64,000 nt of DNA from Chromatiaceae bacterium (GTDB taxonomy: Bacteria > Pseudomonadota > Gammaproteobacteria > Chromatiales > Chromatiaceae). The DNA is taken from the NCBI GenBank assembly GCA_022340805.1, contig JAJDNF010000074.1:29247-93246 (forward strand), given 5' to 3'. The notes below the pieces were generated by a model. It was not told the origin of the DNA, ran no database searches, and saw only the letters and a list, made by a program, of their open reading frames with translations. Below are positions 59,685 to 64,000 of the stretch, piece after piece (positions within the stretch are counted from its first letter, which is position 1; every line of letters begins with the position of its first letter). The position numbers and the translations under genes were made by a program.

Positions 59685-60944
59685 CTACAGGCGTTCAACC
59701 CGGACCTTGATCACGGAGCGCTCGTCCGCCTCCAGCACGCTTAGCCGGTGACCCTGCTCCTCCACGTAGTCGCCTGCCGATGGAATATGGCGAAGCCGAC
59801 TGATGATCAGCCCGCCGATGGTATGCGCCTCCTCGACTGGAAATTTTGTATACAGAATATCGTTGACCTCGGAGATCGGCATCCTGCCGCTCATCAGGTG
59901 ACTGTCTTCACTCTCGTGTTCGATGTAGATGCGCTGTTTGGGATGATATTCGTCGAAGTCGTACCCTACGTCGATCTCACCCACAACCTCCTCGAACACA
60001 TCCTCCATGGTGAGAATTCCTACTGCCGAACCAAACTCATCCACCACCACTGCCATGTGATCCTCGCGCGCCTGCAGTTGTGGGAGCGCCATGTCTATGG
60101 TCTGCTTCGGAGACAGGAAAAGTACCGCACTCGTGTAGTCGGATACAGGTTTTTCCAGGATGTCGGGATCCATCAGGTCCCACGAGCTGAGGGTGAGGAC
60201 GCTCTTGATGTTGGTAATGTTGCCTCGGTAGAGAGGCAGCCGGTTGAAGCCGTATTTCATCACCAAGCGCACTGCCTCTTTCATTGGACGGGCCTCGTTC
60301 AGGCCAACCACATCGGCCAGAGGGATCATCGCCTCGCCTACCGTGGTGTCGCCAAAGCGGATGATCCTACGGATCCGCTTGCGATCGATCGTCGAGGGGT
60401 TGCTGGCCGATTCCGACACTTCCAGCATCACGCGTAACTCCTCGCGCGTGATGAACATGTTCTGTGGAATCGTACCTCCACCCACGATGCGCGTAATGAG
60501 GCGCGCGACCCGACTGAATACGAAGATCACCGGATAGAAAAGGTACGAGAAGAAACGCAAGCCATAGATCAAGCGGCCGGCTATCGTGTCCGCTTTCTGC
60601 TGGAAGATGCTCTTCGGGACGACTTCTCCCAGTATCAGCAGCACGGGTGTCAACACAATGACCGATATCAGGTCGCCTACAGTACCGAAATGATCAATGA
60701 ATATCAGCGTGCCCAGCGTCGAAATCGTGACCGTTGCAAGGTTGGTACCCACCAGCGTCGTGCCGAGGATAACGTCCGGGGTGTGGAACAACTTCAGTAC
60801 CAATCCAGCACCGCGATCCCCGGTCTTTGCCAGGTGCCGCAACTTGACCTTGTCCGAGTTCACCATCGCAATCTCGGAGCCGGAGAAGAAACCCTTCAGC
60901 AAGAGGAAAAAAACGATCAGCAATGCCTCTACGTACCAGTCCAT
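59685..60944 (-). CDS. CNNM/CorC-family membrane protein (DUF21-CBS-CorC_HlyC)
   Basis: 419 aa. DUF21 transmembrane domain (1-180: LLKGFFSGSEIAMVNSDKVKLRHL, GEVVPKSIFQQKADTIAG), a CBS pair (about 200-325: IPLADVVGLNE; VVVDEFGSAVGILTMEDVFEEVVGEI) and a C-terminal CorC_HlyC domain (340-419). Related to Mg2+ or Co2+ efflux proteins. Its ATG overlaps the stop of the upstream paralogue by one base. Confidence 0.9.
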   Translation of the reverse strand: MDWYVEALLIVFFLLLKGFFSGSEIAMVNSDKVKLRHLAKTGDRGAGLVLKLFHTPDVILGTTLVGTNLATVTISTLGTLIFIDHFGTVGDLISVIVLTPVLLILGEVVPKSIFQQKADTIAGRLIYGLRFFSYLFYPVIFVFSRVARLITRIVGGGTIPQNMFITREELRVMLEVSESASNPSTIDRKRIRRIIRFGDTTVGEAMIPLADVVGLNEARPMKEAVRLVMKYGFNRLPLYRGNITNIKSVLTLSSWDLMDPDILEKPVSDYTSAVLFLSPKQTIDMALPQLQAREDHMAVVVDEFGSAVGILTMEDVFEEVVGEIDVGYDFDEYHPKQRIYIEHESEDSHLMSGRMPISEVNDILYTKFPVEEAHTIGGLIISRLRHIPSAGDYVEEQGHRLSVLEADERSVIKVRVERL

Positions 60945-62428
60945 TATCGTTGACCCGTCCGTTGTGATTCGTCGGGCAGATCGGCGGGTGCGGCTGCAGT
61001 CTTCGTGTCCGGGGCCTGCGCGTCGCGACCGCGCTCGAGCTCTTCCCCACTCTCGGTCGAGCTGCCCTCGTTCGTTTCCATTGCCTCTGTGTCTTCTGCG
61101 CCGACAGCGGGGCGTTCCGACGATGACATCTTCTGCACCTGTAGTTGGCTGATTCTCAGTCCACTACGTTGCTTGACGACGAAACGGTACCCGTCGTGGG
61201 TCAGGTGATCACCCGGCTCGGGTAGGCGATCGAACAACCGGAATGCGACGCCCCCGATCGTGGACATCACCGGATCCTCGATATCGAAGTTGGTGAGATT
61301 GTAAAAATCCGACAGGCGCATGTCGCCGGGCACGATGTAGCTGTTTTGGTCATCCTCCTCGTAGTATTCCTGACCCGCCATCCTTCCTGATATTTCACCG
61401 AAGATGAAGGTCAAGACGTCTTTCATCGTGACGACCCCAAACACCTCGCCGTATTCGCCAAGAATGATGGCGGCACGCGTGTTGTGGGCCTGGAAATAAT
61501 CGAACATCTCGTCGACCTTCTTGGTGGGCGGGACAAAATGCGCCGGCTTGAGGATCATATCGAGTGTTACTGAAAACAGGTCACCACCGCCCCTGACCAG
61601 CTTCAGGACGTCTTCGGAATGGATGAAGCCGATCACGTTGTCCCAGTGCCCCTGATAGACCGGTACGCGGGGATGGCGATAGCTTCGGAATCGATCTATG
61701 AGTTCGGATACAGGCAAATCGGCATCAAGAAACCGTATGCGGGGTCCCGGTGTCATGATGCGCGAGATATCCGTCTCCGACGCCTCCAGCAGATTGTCTA
61801 TAAGCACCCTTTCGGTAGCATCGATAATGCCGGTCTGTTCCCCCTCTTCCAGCAGGGTGCGGAGCTCGTCCGGCTGCAGGATATTCTCCCGATTGACGGC
61901 ATCCCCGACCACCATGGTGGTGATCCGATCCGCTACCGTGCGCACGGCCTCGCGCAATGGCGTAATGATCAGCATCCAGCGTGGCAGAACACGGGCGCTG
62001 ATAAGCGTGCTGAACTTTATCGGGTAGCTGACCGCTATGGTCTTTGGGGTGACCTCTCCGATCAGCAGAAGAAGCGGAACCATGATCAGGATGTTGATCC
62101 AGCCCACATCCTCCTCCCCGAATGTCAGCAGCAGTATCCCAGTCATATTGACTGCCGAGGCGATATTGACCAGTTCATTGCCGCACAGGATCGAGATAAT
62201 CAGCCGGCGCGGCTCGTCGAGCATGGCGTGGATGCTTTCCGAATCCTTGTGGCGAGTCTGCCTCAGCTTTTGCAGGTCGATGCGGCTGAGGGAAAACAGC
62301 GCGGTCTCGGAGCCAGAAAATATTGCTGAAGAAAGCAGCAAGATCACCTGAAGAAAGATCCGGATGTAGAGCTCAAAATCACCGAGATCAATAGTAAGCG
62401 TATCTAGGAATGTCGTTATATCGCCCAT
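60944..62428 (-). CDS. CNNM/CorC-family membrane protein, paralogue with long C-tail
   Basis: 494 aa. DUF21 domain (SSAIFSGSETALFSLSRIDLQKLR; GEVTPKTIAVSYP), CBS pair (TPGPRIRFLDADLPVSELIDRF; LGEYGEVFGVVTMKDVLTFIFGEI), CorC_HlyC domain to about 435, then an acidic Ser/Glu-rich tail of about 55 residues. First gene of a two-gene operon with the shorter paralogue; the pair may form a heteromer (inference). Confidence 0.9.
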   Translation of the reverse strand: MGDITTFLDTLTIDLGDFELYIRIFLQVILLLSSAIFSGSETALFSLSRIDLQKLRQTRHKDSESIHAMLDEPRRLIISILCGNELVNIASAVNMTGILLLTFGEEDVGWINILIMVPLLLLIGEVTPKTIAVSYPIKFSTLISARVLPRWMLIITPLREAVRTVADRITTMVVGDAVNRENILQPDELRTLLEEGEQTGIIDATERVLIDNLLEASETDISRIMTPGPRIRFLDADLPVSELIDRFRSYRHPRVPVYQGHWDNVIGFIHSEDVLKLVRGGGDLFSVTLDMILKPAHFVPPTKKVDEMFDYFQAHNTRAAIILGEYGEVFGVVTMKDVLTFIFGEISGRMAGQEYYEEDDQNSYIVPGDMRLSDFYNLTNFDIEDPVMSTIGGVAFRLFDRLPEPGDHLTHDGYRFVVKQRSGLRISQLQVQKMSSSERPAVGAEDTEAMETNEGSSTESGEELERGRDAQAPDTKTAAAPADLPDESQRTGQR

Positions 62429-62848
62429 GATCCTGTCCGATCGGTCACTATCACAAATAGTGATGCAAGCAGTCGATCCGCCGTCGATGCAGAGAAAATC
62501 TGCGCTGGATTAAACATCGCCTCGTATGGCTGCGGCCCACTCGCCAGGCAGTCGCAGACGAGGCCATACCCTAAATAACTGCCTTTCCGCGCATAGAATT
62601 GCCGAAGCATCCCCCAAACCGCTGTCGATCGCACGATCTCCGGCATTCCGTGCACCTCGGTTCAAGTCTCCCAGGCCGCTGGGCAGGAATGCGCCTGACG
62701 CTAGTTGCCGACTTTGCTCTTGCCGTGCTCAAGGCCCTTGACCTTGCGTTCTGACGTTGAGCTGCTGCCCATGTCCGACGCGTAGCAAGCCGCCAATGGC
62801 ACTGCGGAAGGCATGACCCGGCGGTTCGAGCAGAAGACTCGGTGGGTC

Positions 62849-63046
62849 TCACGCAGTTTCAGCAGCGGGCAAGGGCTGATGCCGGAAAGGGCTTGAGTTC
62901 TCCTTCCTTATATAGACCCGAACGCCACCGGGCGACAGGTGGAAGCCGTTTCGTCGAGTTGCCTCGAGCTGTGCCCTGACCAGCTCCAGGCCGAGATGGC
63001 GGTCCGCCGTGTGGATGCCCCGCAGCTTGCCGGCGTTGCCAGACAT
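62849..63046 (-). CDS. Doubtful small ORF behind a palindrome
   Basis: 65 codons starting MSGNAGKLRGIHTADRHLG. The stretch EATRRNGFHLSPGGVRVYIRKE faintly resembles the N-terminal DNA-binding part of IS481-type transposases, so it may be a mobile-element scrap and not a gene. The palindrome at 63053-63068 lies 6 bp before the ATG. Confidence 0.25.
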   Translation of the reverse strand: MSGNAGKLRGIHTADRHLGLELVRAQLEATRRNGFHLSPGGVRVYIRKENSSPFRHQPLPAAETA

Positions 63047-63052
63047 GTCTGG

Positions 63053-63068
63053 GTAAAATTGATTTTAC
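63053..63068. promoter_or_regulatory. GTAAAA-TTGA-TTTTAC palindrome
   Basis: A perfect 6-bp inverted repeat around TTGA, AT-rich in a GC-rich region, beside a second palindrome AGACATGTCT (63041-63050). Could be an operator for the small ORF or a remnant end. No known regulator consensus was matched. Confidence 0.3.
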
Positions 63069-63188
63069 ACTCCGCGCCCGTGGTCTAAGTAGCGCTCCCG
63101 CAGATACGGCTGTCGCTCATCGGTACAGAACGGCACGAACAGGATCTGCACGCCCGAGACGAACGGCTCGGTGACCTCGCTTCGCCGC

Positions 63189-64000
63189 TTACAGGTATCG
63201 CAGGTAAATGTAGACAGTGCAAACCAATATGCTGATCAGCATCAGCGGAAAGGCGATGAGCATGAAGGGCAGGAATTTGATTCGGTGTCCGGCGCGTTCG
63301 GCGAATCCGGCGACGATTAGGTTGGCACTTGCACCGACCAACGAACCATTGCCACCCAAGCAGGCACCGAGCGCCAGCGACCACCACAGGGGTTCCAGAT
63401 TTTCCTTGGCACCAAAGGTCGGGGCCATGGACTCGATCAACGGAATCATCGTTGCCACGTAGGGAATGTTATCCACCACCGCGGAGGCAATCGCCGAGAC
63501 CCGCAAGATCAGCATCGCGGTTATCGTCATGTCGCCGCCGGTCGCACCGACGACCCAGTTCGCCAGTATCTCTAACAGGCCCGCATGCACGATGCCCGAC
63601 ACCACGATGAACAGGCCGATGAAGAAGAAAATGGTCACCCACTCGACTTCGCCAAATGACTGATGCACGTCTTCGGTCTGCTCTTCCGCACTGCACCCGA
63701 TATTGGTGATCAGCAGAAGGGCCACGGCGCCGAACATCGCGATGGTTGCCGGCTCCAGGTGCAGTGGGTGCGCGAATACGAACCCGATAACCACCAGCCC
63801 CAGGACCGAAAGCGACTCTTTCATCAGTCTCACATCGCTGATCGCCTCTCGTTCACGGAACTGCAGGATGCGCTCACGCGCCTCATCGGTCGCGGTCAAT
63901 CCCATTCCCCAGATAAAGTAAATGGCAACCAGGGTAACAAGCATGATCAGCGGGATGATCGGCGCGAGGTTTGCCAGGAAATCGTTGAATGTCAGTCCAA
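63189..64000 (-). CDS. ArsB/NhaD-type ion antiporter (partial, 5' end outside window)
   Basis: C-terminal 270 residues of a polytopic membrane protein; the frame is open to the right edge (GLTFNDFLANLAPIIPLIML). Helices such as EWVTIFFFIGLFIVVSGIVHAGLLE, the segment AIASAVVDNIPYVATMIPLI and GACLGGNGSLVGASANLIVAG match NhaD/ArsB (IT superfamily) permeases, NhaD being a Na+/H+ antiporter. A cytosolic linker contains LQFREREAISDVRLMKESL. Substrate (Na+ or other) inferred. Confidence 0.88.
   Translation of the reverse strand, partial: GLTFNDFLANLAPIIPLIMLVTLVAIYFIWGMGLTATDEARERILQFREREAISDVRLMKESLSVLGLVVIGFVFAHPLHLEPATIAMFGAVALLLITNIGCSAEEQTEDVHQSFGEVEWVTIFFFIGLFIVVSGIVHAGLLEILANWVVGATGGDMTITAMLILRVSAIASAVVDNIPYVATMIPLIESMAPTFGAKENLEPLWWSLALGACLGGNGSLVGASANLIVAGFAERAGHRIKFLPFMLIAFPLMLISILVCTVYIYLRYL

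Larger units (their letters stand above)
62429..63188. other. Gene-poor region between CorC pair and NhaD-type gene
   Basis: 760 bp with no well-supported gene. One 65-codon ORF (62849-63046, minus) has a palindrome directly upstream and is listed separately. Other ORFs here have GC-rich chance character. Confidence 0.5.

Overview
The window is a high-GC gammaproteobacterial chromosome segment. The first 21 kb follow the gene order found near 4 min in Escherichia coli and its relatives: map, rpsB, tsf, pyrH, frr, uppS, cdsA, dxr, rseP, bamA, skp, lpxD, fabZ, lpxA, lpxB, rnhB, dnaE, accA, tilS. An MSHA-type pilin cluster, pyruvate phosphate dikinase, a tetraheme NapC/NirT cytochrome behind a perfect FNR-type box, and exosortase-associated sugar genes would fit a facultatively anaerobic, possibly sulfur-oxidising Chromatiales-like organism. 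That assignment is inference; no rRNA is present.

Layout. 1-21 kb: translation, isoprenoid, lipid A, outer-membrane biogenesis, replication and fatty-acid genes on the plus strand (map diverges). 21-26.5 kb: pilin plus MshC/D/O/P/Q-like genes. 26.6-30.3 kb: PqiA-like protein, small monooxygenase, prfB with its programmed frameshift, lysS. 30.3-37 kb: tetraheme cytochrome and ankyrin protein, gpmI, ppdK. 37-42.2 kb (minus): exosortase-system amidotransferase and glycosyltransferase, HDOD protein, YgfZ. 42.3-46.4 kb (plus): RNB exoribonuclease, a 65-aa protein and a Rad50-like ATPase with two membrane segments. 46.46 kb: tRNA-Ser(CGA).

46.55-58.39 kb looks like a decayed genomic island at the tRNA-Ser 3' end. 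Copies of the tRNA 3' end recur at 57,276 and 58,369, and a strong terminator, apparently displaced from the tRNA, sits just beyond the last copy. The island carries genes that together suggest phosphorus-free membrane-lipid remodelling: an OlsF-like two-domain acyltransferase, a PlcP-like phosphoesterase, a diacylglycerol kinase and two GT4 glycosyltransferases, with a good Pho-box candidate upstream of one. It also holds a broken ZIP/cyclic-nucleotide-binding gene, two remnants of IS91-type transposases, a phosphatase-like protein lacking its catalytic Arg and, between the last two tRNA-end copies, a GNAT/ribbon-helix-helix toxin-antitoxin pair with a palindromic operator. No integrase is visible.

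58.4-64 kb: a two-gene K+-channel-like unit, two adjacent CNNM/CorC-family proteins, a gene-poor stretch, and the C-terminal part of an ArsB/NhaD-type antiporter that runs off the window. All functional calls come from motif and family recognition by eye; no database search was run.
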